DNA of 64,000 nucleotides from Hexactinellida sp. DTS-2022 (taxonomy: Eukaryota; Porifera; Hexactinellida). Below, in pieces: positions 33,420-45,399 of this stretch. Within the stretch, counting starts at the first letter, position 1. Every line of letters begins with the position of its first letter. The notes below the pieces were generated by a model that ran no database searches, had not been told where the DNA came from, and saw only the letters and a list, made by a program, of their open reading frames with translations. The stretch is taken from positions 2,046,001 through 2,110,000 of the forward strand of contig JAPNXP010000004.1 in assembly GCA_028753945.1 (NCBI GenBank), read 5' to 3'. The position numbers were made by a program, and so were the translations under genes.

Positions 33420-33610
33420 ATCGGACATTATATTCATCGTACGGAGTCGTAATAGGATAAAGGTACTTCTGATGCATTACACAATGTGCCAAGATTAGAT
33501 CACATTATAATATTAATTAGAAAATCTCCTGCTGCTAAAGTACCAACGCCTTTCGTCTTTCCCATCATAGCTGAAGCTCCATCTGTAGTCACCAGAATGA
33601 GATTCGACTA
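33420..33610 (-). pseudogene. hAT transposase fragment (ZBED5-like type)
   Basis: On the minus strand, LVTTDGASAMMGKTKG near 33600-33545 has the T-D-G-A-x-A-M-x-G string of the ZBED5/FAM200-type hAT core, and LAHCVMHQK near 33495-33465 matches the following H-C-x-x-H motif. Neighbouring frames are broken. No TIRs or other domains were found, so only a core fragment survives. Confidence 0.6.
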
Positions 33611-34880
33611 GTTAAATTAAACTCAAGCAATTAACTTTAGTTCAGCACACAAATATTCTGAAGTCTTTTTGAATTTGGGGGCAAGGGGAAGCAAGACCAA
33701 TGCTTGGAGACAATAAACGTGTGGGCTAATTGATCGAGTTTTTTTGATGAATTATTTTGTGCTACTAAAATGTTTCCAAATGTGTCGGATGGCTACGTAT
33801 AGTTAATTAAGTATATATTCTAAAGAAATTTGGGGGAAAATGGGGGGGGGACTAAAAAAACAGGAGGGCGGCGTTCTCCCTCCCCCCTTGCAAATCCTAG
33901 AATGGCAACTGATTGTAGTGCCTTTAAACTGAATATTTCAAGCATTTATTCCGTGATATTAAAATTAGTGTCATAAACTCGTACAAAAATAGCAAGATGA
34001 GCATTATCGTAATCACTAGTATTCAAGGAAACGCAGCTACACTAGCTGTTCGCTCCATTCGGGTAGCCACTATATTAACTGCCATGTGATCAAGCCTTTG
34101 AGGGACTGTATAACACTATAGACTGATGTTAGAAATTATATCCCTTTTAGTAATTAAATAAAACTCAGCGCATAGCCAATACTACACTTTACAAATTCTT
34201 CATCAGAAACTTCTAAAATGCTGTACCATGATCTGACTTTCGACATAAATTGACCCCAAACATGGCCTACTATATTATACAGCTAGATAAGTCAAGTATT
34301 TGCCAATTTCATTTCCAGGCAAGTTTACTTTCTAATTGCTCGTAAATGAATTACCTATTGTCTTGGAATAAATTAAACATAGGTTTTCAAAAACGTTAGA
34401 AACATATACGGTATGTAATACTTTTGAGAATGATTTCTCATCTCATTTAACGACAATGACATAATCAAATATACACAACCATATATGGTATTGATGTTAA
34501 AAATAAATGTTAAATTTTTTAATAATTTGAGAATATAACTTTGCGATTTTTATCCTAATGCATTTTTCTTGTTAAAAACTAACTACAGTAACAAAATTAT
34601 GTCATTTTTTCACTCAAATTCTGTTTAACGTGAATTTAGGTAAAATAATTATACTATTGTTATCAAACCATATAGTTGGTAATTTTTAAATGTATTATTA
34701 ACTTTTAATCTAAGTTCTTAAAAGTGCTGTTTGGACGATGATACATGTTGCCTAGTCAGTTTAATGACCGTTCTTATGACTTATTTAGCTAATGTTCACC
34801 GAAATCTCTACTTCATAAACCTTCTTAAAGAGATTGTATATTTCATGTTTTTCTATATTTTCAATCCAAAATTAGAATAT

Positions 34881-37800
34881 ATGCCTAACAAGTGCTCTGT
34901 GGTTGGTTTTAAATCTGATTATAAAGATGGACCAGATTACCCTCGTTTCATGTTCCCTCGAGACCAAGAACTCATTTCTAAATGATTAGTCATTCTCAAC
35001 AGACCAGCAGATTATGAAGTGACAGATAATTCATTAATTTGTTCACAACACTCAGCAAACCAACCTAAAGCTACTGTTAAGAATCTGACTAGATGGAATT
35101 GCCACTTAGATCCTATACCAAATACTCATCCTGAATCAATCCCTAAGAGCCAGGCTAACGTTCCAACTAAATCACGTCCGCCACCAAATAACGTATCTTC
35201 CAGCAAGACGAAATTTCAATCTTCGAGGAAAATTCAGAATTAGGAAATTCCTAGATGTAGTTGAATTCCTCAGACAAGCTCCAGAGTATGTTGACTTTAA
35301 ACTACTCATCCAAGAAGAATTTGTTACTGCTTACCATTTATCGCTATTTCAGCCCAAAATAATAAGGAATAAAAATTGCACCGATTTTTACGAAATTTTC
35401 ACAGACACTGCGGAAGGATGGTATCTATAGAGGGGACTTGGGTTTTCATCGATCCGATCATTATTTCCAGAGTTATAACTGTTTTAGTAGAGCAGCTTTT
35501 AATATTATAACGCGGTTTTATAACTCCAAAGGTGTTGCCCAAGTTAAAATAACTATTTATTGTATTTACAACGTTTCAATATTCAGACATATGATAGTCT
35601 GACAAAATTTTTGCACAACTCAACAAAATTTTTTAGATATAAGTGGAAATTGCAAAAGTTATAGCCCTTCGGCGGTCTTCAGGGTACGGATTCTTAACTA
35701 ATTTGTAACTCAGAGAGGAAAAGAGATAAATTCAAGTTAGACTAGTGAAAAATGATCAGAACATATGGTTTCCCATATGTGAATAATACATTTTGTGAGC
35801 CTAGGACGCACCGTTTTCGAGATTTCCCTATATGGTAGTGTGAATGTGACCAATTTTGATGACACATGCAAATTTGTATCTCCTAAACGGGAGACTCTAG
35901 AGCTAAGCTCTAAATTACTAATCACATTGATATATCATTTCTAAATCATTGCAAAGTCAAAAATCACTCAAAACCAAATGGTTACCTTGCTGATAATCTC
36001 GAATGCCCATATAAGGAGTGTCATGTAATCATCATAATTGAGAAAATCCAAATTCAAAAGCTAACTGGAGCTTAGTTCTAACTTTCAGACACTATTAGTG
36101 ATTGAATTCCAGCAAGATGGCCGATTTTAATTCCTTCCCGAATCAATATTCTTCGCTGTAGACGTGTCAAAAATCCTCTCTGCCACTTGAAGACCACCGT
36201 AACTAATTATAGCATGCTACTATTTCAAAGCTTAGTTTTGGGGAACTTTTTGAAGTTTTATCGCTGAGATTTGGAATATAGCACCATAATAAGTATACTT
36301 AGACCTGGTACAGTTCTGATTGTCCGATTTCGTACTTAATTAAAATCTAGACACCTTTGGGAGCAAGAATGTGGCTCAAATGGAGCAATTCCGATGAAAA
36401 ATTTGACTTTTTAATATTATTACCTTCCTAGCTAATCTCAAGGGGATGTAGTAGAATGGATTTGAGTGATTCAGATCCTTGTAATCTTTTTAAATTCTTC
36501 AGAACTAAGCTTTTGGTACTATATTATTCTCTATGGGAGCTAAAATATAGAATTTCAAAAAAAATCAGTACTTAGAAGCCTTATATTAGAGCGCTAGCAG
36601 TCTTAAAATAGCTTACATATAAACGCTAATTAGAACTGAAAATATCAGCTTACTAGGATAAACGAGTAGTGTGTTGTATATTCTCACTCCATTCATTTGG
36701 GCTGAAATAGCGTTATCTGTTCTGGTGTGTCATCTGTAAAGGGATGTATTACACAGACTTCAATCTTCAACTGAGTTATGATGGATCTTCCTTGCACTAC
36801 CAAATTAGATCCAAAATACTACTGGTCAGAAATTAACTCATCAGGATATTCTCGAATTTACCAAATTACTGTCAGAATTTTCACTCAGACTTTGATGTTG
36901 GTGCTATTAAAGAACTACTTAAATTATGCTATTATAGCCCTTGCGGTAGACCGAAGTACTCATCCCAAGTTCTGCGGGATTCTCTGATGTTGAGGTATAC
37001 TTCGAATTTAGCCTATAACATTCTTAAAATATACATTCCTCTCCCAAGCAATTCACTCCTGCGTAAATTTAAGTCTCCTTCGATTGACAATTGTCAGGCC
37101 CTTCAATATCTAAGTGATTCAAACTGTATTGGCAATGAAATAGCTATTCTACTTGATGAAATGCATCTCCAACCTCAAGTTCAATTCGATGGACAAGCTC
37201 TTATTGGTTGTAGTGCAGATATGGCTATATAAACAAGCATTATATGTTTATGGTTGTATCGCTCAAGAAATCGATCCCGTTTGATATTTCGGCAATACCC
37301 CTGGTTAATAATTATGGTGAAATGGTTTCCCAAATAATAATAAGTATCTCTCATTACTCGTACAATCTTAGTTCAGAGTAAGGGCTATAGTTTCTGATAA
37401 AGATACAACTAACGTGAAAGATTATAATATACTCTTAACTAATTACAAATATCAAGACAAGAATTACAAGATTACCAACCCTTTCCTAACTCATCAGAAT
37501 ATTTATCTTCTATTTGATACTTGTCACCTCATCAAGAACATCAGATATAACCTAGTGTCAAAAATGTTTTTTGATATTCCAGCTTTGAATTTATTTCTGT
37601 AAATTCCTACATTTATTTTCCCTAGGATTTGTTCGGCGGTATCATCTACAAACTATTCATGAAAGAGACCCAATTTATCAGCACACCTCCGTGCCACAAA
37701 TAAAATAAACTGTTCAGTACTACACCCCGGAAATAACAAGCAATCTGTTGTAGTTCTTGCTCTATTCCACGAGACGACTATAGCAGGTATTCGTTTATAC

Positions 37801-38750
37801 CATGATGAAGAAGATACTATTCTGGGTATTATAATTTAATCCGGGTTTGGTGGCCGTGTGTCAATTCTAAAGTGAAGTTTCATCTTTTAAGTCAAGCAAA
37901 TGCTTTAGTTTCAAATAATTGCAAAACTGAATTTCGATGTTCTTTTCTAATTGGCTGGATGCTGGCAAGGCTAAAAAAGTTGGGTTTATACAAGAAACAT
38001 TCAAAGCTTAATACAGACGAATTATGCCATATCCGGACTGTCTATTGAATTGCTCAATGAAGGTTATGATTAAGTAATAACTGGTCGTTTTCAAAGTGAT
38101 CCATTGGTACGAAGGTTTTCACAGTATCGGGAGTACGTGTTTTTAGTGAGTTTGCAACAGTTGCTCAGGTCTGAGTCAATAATAAGTTGAAATCTCTCAA
38201 AAGAGAAATATCGACATAAGCTAATCATGTTCCACCAATAATTTCATTTCATCAATCAAGGAATACGCACATGAATTATTCATAAATGATTCAGATCATT
38301 ACAATTAAATGGAGATTCCTAACAAGTAGCTGTTTACAATTCCGTATATATTTCCTTGTCGTAGGCTGAAAGATTGAAGTGTCTTGACTGTCTATTTTCT
38401 TGCAGAATGACCTAGTTTAATCTGACTACTTCAACAACGTGAATCAGGGAGGTTTAAGTCTTCCTAATACAGCATACATCAAAATGTGTCGAGTGCATTC
38501 TGCTTGTTAGAACTTTCTGAAGCACAAATTCTCACTTTCCTTGGAAACTCTAGCTCAAAAATTACTAAATATAAAAACTACTAAGTGGGATACTTGCTTG
38601 GCTTGTCTAGAACACTCGATTAAATCAAGAGAAATCGTGAACAATATCCTTTCCAATATTTATTTTAACAACTTGAAAAAGCAGATTAGTGAAACCTATC
38701 GTAGGGATAAAGTTTCCGCATTTAAATCCAACAAGCGGCAGAAAGGTTAA
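34881..38750 (+). pseudogene. THAP-type P-element transposase relic (P4)
   Basis: MPNKCSVVGFKSDYKDGPDY at 34881 is nearly the P5 start, but the second THAP cysteine is Phe and a stop follows within 35 codons. VTDNSLICSQHS, IPNTHPESIPKSQ and AYHL lead to the inserted repeat. After it: CYYSPCGRPKYSSQVL, YIPLPSNSLLRKFKSP, IAILLDEMHLQPQVQFDG (first catalytic aspartate), IYLLFDTCHLIKNIR and a C-terminus NIYFNNLKKQISET ending at 38750. Stops and shifts are scattered in between, most of all at 37230-38540. It is the closest relative of P5 in the window. Confidence 0.85.
35342..36712 (-). mobile_element. 1.4-kb non-autonomous repeat, copy B, inside P4
   Basis: TIR CGCTATTTCAGCCC and its inverse, with TTAT at 35338-35341 and 36713-36716. 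The body is copy A (13012-14412) in reverse. The P4 frame reads through AYHL on the left and SGVSSVKGCI on the right, matching the continuous AYHL...SGLAGVKECI of P5, so the target is certain. Confidence 0.82.
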
Positions 38751-39153
38751 TTGTATACCTTGACCTAATGTACTGAATTGGATATACTGTATTTTTTGTC
38801 TTATTAGAGAATAGAGAGAATAACTCCTGAATGTTTAAATATGGTTTAAAGTAATGTATAATAATTAGTAATAATTACAATACATGGAGATGTATATTTG
38901 AATACGTCATTGGGGTTAAATCCGATGATAAATCATTCTCAAAAGGATTTTAGATGTTTCTAGCGCATTTAAAAACATAAGTTTAGTTTTTGTCCATGAC
39001 AATAGGTAATTCATTTAAGAGCAATTAGAAAGAAAAACAGGCCTGGAAATGAAATGACCAATCTGGACTTATCTAGCCGTATAATATAGTACGGCTAGTT
39101 GGGCTAGATAAGTCGTACCATATTATTCGGCTTATATAATATATTACGGCTAT

Positions 39154-39178
39154 ATACTATATAGCCGTACTATTAATT
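39154..39178. repeat. Short palindrome TACGGCTATA / TATAGCCGTA
   Basis: A near-perfect hairpin beside the decayed P4 right end, within a run of CGGCTA variants. Confidence 0.6.
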
Positions 39179-39439
39179 CCTTTCTTAAATTTCCAGTGAT
39201 GTGTTCATATTTATCTACTTGTTGTAATACATAATGTCCTTTAATTGAAAATGCGACATTCAGAAACAGATTTTGTTCGTTTGGCAGCCATTGTAGAATT
39301 GCTACGATTACAAAGGACATATTGAAAATACAAATATCTCAATTATGGGTAATTAAAAGTTAATAAATATTTGATCACCTGTGGGCCGCATAAATTTGCC
39401 TACCAGACTAAATGCGGTTCGGGACGGCAGGTTGTACAG

Positions 39440-39550
39440 CTTGTCCCAAATGCTAAAAATCAGATTTGGAAACCGAGAAGTTTCTTCGATCAACTAGAAA
39501 GTTATAAAACAAATATTATATACAAAGATCTATGAGTTTTAATAGCATAG
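39440..39550 (-). mobile_element. Helitron-like 5' end relic, minus orientation
   Basis: TTTGGAAACCGAGAAGTTTC, TCGATCAACT and GAGTTTTAATAGCATAGA are the inverse of the family's 5' region, diverged. Confidence 0.5.
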
Positions 39551-39568
39551 ATTATTAAACATGACATC

Positions 39569-39860
39569 CAGGGGTTTATCCAGGATTTTCTTGGCCGGAA
39601 CTGTATTATGTTGGTAAATTTACGGCTCCCTAAAGGTGTTAGCCATAATACATGATAGGTTTAATTAAATGATGCGGCATTAAATGAAGAAGGAATATTT
39701 GTGCGGTACCAACAGGGATTTATCTAGCAATTCGGAGCATGAAAATCAGGAAAAACATCCAGCATCAAATTAAGTGTCACCCTGGTAACCTAAACTGAAT
39801 CACACTGCAAGCAGCTTGGCACCTCCGCCGATGCCTAGATGGTACCTAGATAAACCCCTG
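39569..39860. mobile_element. hAT-type MITE, 8-bp target site
   Basis: CAGGGGTTTATCCAGG and CTAGATAAACCCCTG are inverted; flanks ATGACATC (39561-39568) and ATGACATT (39861-39868) agree at seven of eight. Confidence 0.85.
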
Positions 39861-39869
39861 ATGACATTT

Positions 39870-40600
39870 TAATCAGGCAATAATTTGCAAAATGGAATTG
39901 ATGATAATATCAATAGTTTTTGATATATAGTAACCTATAAAATATGACTTTGTAAGAGGGTAATACCAACCACTCCAAAAATATCAGACGTGTCTTGAAT
40001 CGAAGATACTAATGCACCAACTGAAATTTTTACTAAGAAATAATCAACCTAAATTGAAATTCGCCAATCCAAACGGGAAATCGAAAAATATATTTTAATA
40101 AATGTCTGAAAATCATAAATACACTATAATACAATGGTAGCTTAATTAATAAATCTCAGACAAGAATGGAAATCAAGTAGTACACCAAAAGAATAGTTTC
40201 GTTAACAAAGCTTTGAATAATTTAGCTAAGATTATCGAGTTTCCATTTACATTGGCCAGATTTCTTATGTTAAAAGCACCTATTTTGTACGTATCTTCAT
40301 GTCCCCGGCATCATATTGAAACAATACATTTTTGATGTCATGTTTGATTTTTGTAATTGAGTTTATCTGATAAATCGCGATAAAAGATCCAGATCCAAAC
40401 TTTAAAATAAATTATGATAAACGTTTACCATACAGAATATTACAGATTCGTGGTCAACATGGTATACCCTGTTGTTTAAGGGGTAACTTATCCATAACCT
40501 CAAAGAATACCTCAGGAATTCGGGAACAGTCCATTCTCAAATCTATCCTAACTCCAGCGGTTGATCCATTCTTCGACTGCGTCAGTTATCTGAGTCCAAA
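39870..40600. other. No recognisable feature
   Basis: AT-rich without gene or repeat that I can support. Confidence 0.5.
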
Positions 40601-40790
40601 TTTTGAGACGATTTCGAGAATGGATTTACCAGAGGCGGAGTCAAAAAACAGAATATTACATCTAAAAATGTATACGTTCGGCGTAGGGGCCGCGGGAAAA
40701 TTGATGCAGGGGTAATCAATATTACGCACAAAATCTTCGGCCCATTGTCCAGCGTGTCCCGATATGGCTAAATTCGATATTAAGCGACCT
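40600..40790. repeat. Third copy of the long-inverted-repeat arm
   Basis: ATGTATACGTTCGGCGTAGG, TCCAGCGTGTCCCGATATG and ATTAAGCGACCTGAC follow the 17780-17920 arm in the same direction, diverged. Confidence 0.7.
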
Positions 40791-40819
40791 GACTAAGCCA
40801 ATCGAAAATACATGACACC

Positions 40820-41016
40820 CAGGCCCGGCCTTGGGCGAAGGCGAACTAGGCAGGGGCCTTGGGCCCCGCGGTAGTGGAGCCCCGCACTTCACTGTACATT
40901 TAATTGATATGGAATCAAATACTCTAGGGTACTCGATAAATTAGGGCCCTGCAAACTGTCTAGCTGATCTTGTGCCTAGGGCCTCGCAAACTGCGCAAAC
41001 TGTAAGGCCGGCCCTG
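40820..41016. mobile_element. hAT-type MITE, 8-bp target site
   Basis: CAGGCCCGGCCTT and AAGGCCGGCCCTG are inverted; flanks ATGACACC (40812-40819) and ATGATACC (41017-41024) agree at seven of eight. Confidence 0.88.
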
Positions 41017-41029
41017 ATGATACCAATAA

Positions 41030-42490
41030 TTTTTACAATTTTTAAATTTTCTTTTCAATTAAATAAATAAACGTCAATAATTGTTAGTAAATGGAAGCAA
41101 TTAATAAAACAGAAGATGTATATAACGCATTATATCAGGCAATATAATATTAAAAATAGAATATGCATGGTTTCATACAGAGGGTCCGCCTGGGAGCTCC
41201 GCCGATCCAGTATTAATTCCCTGGATAAATTTGGAAAAAATTCTAATTTTATTGTATGAATAGTAGGTGAGGTTTTGTACTTAGTTAGTTACGAAAACAC
41301 CTACCAAGATTGTATTTGCAGGTAAATGATGTGATTTTTAACGAAAGTCATTCAGTAGACAGGTGCCAATCCACCAAATTAATTAACTCTCGCAGCCCCT
41401 TAAATTTAATAGAAAAAGCAAAGGGGCATACTCAAAGTCTCCTAGCTAGATGTTCGCTGCGATAGCAGACTTTATCAGCCCACAAAAAGTAAACTATTAA
41501 ACGTTGGTAGACATGACCTGAATGGTTCGTCAGAACCTCTGCTAATGCAGATGTGAAGGAGGAGTTGAAAAAATAAGCGGAGCTCCGTCTCAACTCCACT
41601 TCAGAGGAATGTCAGATACTTCTTTTTATAGATCCAGCCTACAACCAAACCACAAATTGGTTCGTATTATTTTATGCGGAGTATTATTGAATCAAAGCAA
41701 AGATACGTAGATCATTATCGGTATAATTTGTATAAGTTGCAAATGCACCTGAATTACATAAGCACAACAATATTAAAATTATTACTTACTTAAAGCTCTC
41801 TCTATACGGATAGGATGCTGTCGCTCTTCTCTTTTGAACTTATTCTAAAATAAACCAACAAAAACTAGATTATATAACCATGAAATTATAAAAATCATCA
41901 AAAAATAAATTAATGAAAACTAAATAATCAATGATTATACGGTGGATGCCGGTTAAAGCAAATCGTCGGGAACTACACTTAATTTGCTTAAAACCGGCAT
42001 GTCCTTATAACCAACATAAATTGTAAATGGTATATTGCAACAGTTTTCCAACATAGTGTTCTTATATCCGATATGTACTTATAACCGGTGTGCTTATATC
42101 CGACATCTGTTCAAAGAAATTGCTAAATATCACTGAGGAAATAGCAGGAATTGGCAGGCTGGAGAAGAGAGTTATATTTGCATGCTATGTCCCTCCGTAG
42201 AATGTGTCCATATATGAGCCAATGTTCGCCAGTTGCTTGACATGGTTAGATGAACTTGTTTGGCAAGGATTAGCAGTATGTAACATAAAAACCATACATT
42301 ATGGAAACCCCTTTGTAAGATCAAAGGTACCTAATGTTTGCAAGGCGAGAATTTTGTGAAAGGCCATCAATTCTGTATTACAAAATGGTAGTATGAGTGA
42401 CTAACTATCGGTCATATTTCTGAACGTAATGTTTAAAGGCCTTAAAATAACTTGAAGCATTGAAGTAATTTTCGCTAAGGTACAAATTTA
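41030..42490. other. No gene; possible mariner-type MITE part
   Basis: At 41940-42110, CGGTGGATGCCGGTTAAAGC and repeated ACTTATAACCGG / TATATCCGACAT strings look like part of a mariner-type MITE; matching ends were not resolved. The rest shows nothing recognisable. Confidence 0.45.
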
Positions 42491-42500
42491 ATAATTTACT

Positions 42501-43188
42501 CTATTATAGGAAATTAACGCGCCATCAAATTAACGCGAATTTCTCCAAATCGCGTTAATATCCACCGCGATAATTCATAGTTCCCAAGTGACCCGCCCTG
42601 GGCGGGTCTGACCCGCATTTGAGCATCGAAACCCGCTGACCCGCGAAGGTCCTCGAAAAACCCGCATTGGAAAAATAATTTTCTGGAGCACAATTCTCTA
42701 AAATCAGATCAGTATGAAGACTAAGCACGCTTAAAACACCTAAATAGTTCCCTATTTGTTCATTTTAATTAAACTTAGTCAGTAAATAGGTAGTAGAATT
42801 GTCTTTTTCCTATAGAAACTAACATAAATATGTCAAAATGACATTACCAATCTAATTTTAAGTACTTGGGAGGTATGTAATTTCATGGAGCGTTAATTTC
42901 CATGACCTTAATTTCCTGCTATTTGCAAAAATATACAATGGATGGAAAACTTCCGAGCTACATATTTTCAGATGTGCAACTAGTTTGAAAGGATATACCA
43001 ACTCTATCAAGTAGATTGGAAGCCTATTTGGGCACAATAAATAGCATTTAATCAGGAGATTAATAATCCTGAAAAAATTTCTAAATTTATTCGCGTTAAT
43101 TTCATGTACGTATTTGAAAATGTTCAGCTCCAATTCGCGTTAATTTCCTTCGCGTTAATTTCATGTCCCGTTAATTTCCTATAATAAG
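42501..43188. mobile_element. MITE with CTATTATAGGAAATTAACGC ends, carrying an insertion
   Basis: The left end is inverted at the right as CGTTAATTTCCTATAATAAG. CGCGTTAATTTC repeats fill the outer parts. Compared with the copy at 2400, about 295 bp (42586-42880) are extra here, beginning with a GACCCGCCCTGGGCGGGTC palindrome. A third related piece lies at 47865-47945. Confidence 0.75.
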
Positions 43189-43189
43189 G

Positions 43190-44209
43190 TAAGTTTGTTT
43201 CTAGATTCCATTTAAGGAAAGATAACTCAACACAGTCGATTGCCCTCAGGAGTCTGAACATAGTAATAATACCGGATTGGAAATGGGTAGTACATGTCGT
43301 ATTGATTAATACCTACATATCAACACACAATTTAATTCCATAAAATATATACAGATGGAGGTAGGGCTCGAGACTTCAAATAGTTATGCAGGTTGTGCCT
43401 TCCCCAACTGCATCCCTCGACTGGTTAAGCTTTTGGAAGAGAGACCTTTCAGTAGCTGATTATATTGATATAAAGTGATTAAATTGAAAGCTCTGAGAAC
43501 TGAATATTTATAATGGTATCGATTGTTCAAAACATGCAAATCGAGATAATTAAGTGATTAAAATGCTCCCGATTGCAAGACGGGGTGAAAAGGGATTTTT
43601 TAACACACAAATACCTGGCAATTTAGCTCAGAAAATCCCTGGAACCAAGTCATCGTTAAGCTCGCTCCGTGTTATTGGAAACATAGCTAAAATACATATA
43701 TTATATAATTATGTAATAACTACTATGCAATAACTAAGTCCGATTGATGCAGGGGGTGGGGCATTTTCAAGTCCGCTATACTATTTTACATTAAACTCAA
43801 ATAAGACCGGATCTAACTAAATCATAGGTACCTTAATTAGCGTATGGTAGCAAATTTGAAAAATTCCATAAAATGATATATATCACAAAATCAGAATAAT
43901 GTAACCTTCGATATAATAATCATGTATATTTTTCTGAACCATTGATTACTTAAAGTCAAATGATAAATAGGATATTTATATTTATCTCCATAACTAGTAA
44001 TGATAGATGTCATAAATGTACTATAACTATATAGGAACTTGGTATCAAGGTAGACATAGCAATGACAGCATCCTTCAGAATTGTGCAATTTCACCATATG
44101 ATACGTATCGCTATTTTGGGTGCGAAATATCTTGTTTTAATAACCTGCTTATATCATAGTTAAACGCGTTATACATGTACAAGATTGGAACATGATGATG
44201 CCCAGGAAT
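43190..44209. other. No recognisable feature
   Basis: AT-rich; the one open frame on the minus strand (43891-44097) has no family resemblance. Confidence 0.5.
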
Positions 44210-44217
44210 AGTTAAAT

Positions 44218-44702
44218 CAGTGATGTCAAAGCTTACTAATTCATGTGCCTATTTCGGATTTCAGTCCTTACACGGGCAACGGGGTAAATTACGTGATTAT
44301 ATTCAAGAATTTTCATTCTTGTATTACGATGAGTGCTATAGTTAATTAATTTAGTATAATAGTATAATGTCATAAAGAGGCAATATTCAATAATAATGTT
44401 TTTTAGCTAACTTTTTGCTCGTTTGGCACTGCTTCCGACCGACAATCTCATCAAAATTTGGTGCAATGGGTGAAACAGCTAACCTTAAAGTGCAGTCTAG
44501 ATTACTCTTTGACAAATACAGCTGTGGAACAATGGAATGTTGTTTCCTTGATTAATCGATGTAGTCGACATTTAAAATTGCTAGAAGTCAATACAAGAAA
44601 AATCAGCCCAAGGTGACTCATGATTCCTTAGTTACTTATCGAGTCAGTCTCATGTTCCTTTCGGGCCACAAGTGGCCCGCGGGCCATGGTTTGACACCCC
44701 TG
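44218..44702. mobile_element. hAT-type MITE, 8-bp target site
   Basis: CAGTGATGTCAAAGC at the left and GGTTTGACACCCCTG at the right are inverted ends of a common hAT type (with GGCCCGCGGGCC inside), and AGTTAAAT is exactly duplicated at 44210-44217 and 44703-44710. Confidence 0.9.
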
Positions 44703-45081
44703 AGTTAAATGAGATATATTGAAATTATAAATGGAATGTTGACACATTCCTCGGTTGCCAGGGATATGTATATTTCCTAAATGAACCATAACTCAAAGAC
44801 TCAATTTTATGTAAACTGGGCTAGTTCTGATCTATCCGGAATCGGTAACTTGCTATTCATTTATAATACATCATTTATGCTTAACTTCATTAACTTTTGA
44901 GATAATTAGATAATTAGCTTAAAAAAATTGTTTGCTAATCAGTCTACAACATAAATATTTCAACCAATAACGCAGCTGGGAGTTATCACTCTAAACTAAA
45001 GTCACTAGTTCGTGTACCTGTCACCCGAGGATACGGACGTTTATGGCTACACTCAATCAAGTTATACAAGACGTAGCGCTT

Positions 45082-45290
45082 TCATTTGTTCGAATTAGCA
45101 TGTTGTCATTTGTTCGAAATTTTGAGGTTGTCATTTGTTCGACTAATATTTTCCTTATGTTGTCATTTGTTCGACTAGTATTTTCCTATGTTATCATTTG
45201 TTCAACTAATATTTTCCTATGTTGTCATTTGTTCGACTAGTATTTTCTTTGTTATCATTTGTTCTAAATTATGAGGTTGTTATTTTCGTA
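45082..45290. repeat. MULE TIR array, left
   Basis: Seven units of GTTGTCATTTGTTCGACTAG with ATATTTTCCTAT spacers; the inner units are less regular. Confidence 0.85.
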
Positions 45291-45399
45291 GTTAAAGTTT
45301 TATCTGGCTACTTACGGAAATGTTTAATTAATTAAAATAGGTTATTAAGGCAAAGATTATGTAACAAAGATTATGATAAATTAATACTATATCATATTG

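Larger units (their letters stand above)
34261..39100 (+). mobile_element. P-element-like transposon P4, decayed, with an insertion
   Basis: The left end CATGGCCTACTATATTATAC resembles the P5 end; its inverse GTATAATATAGTACGG occurs near 39081-39096, preceded inward by GGCCTGGAAATGAAATGACC, again inverted relative to the left. The last bases of the right end have decayed into a local TACGGCTA repeat, so no TSD can be shown. A 1.37-kb repeat (35342-36712) interrupts the gene. Confidence 0.75.

Noticed and set aside
39061..39180. Right TSD of P4
   Set aside because: The right terminus has decayed into CGGCTA repeats; the left flank CCCCAAA is not found there.
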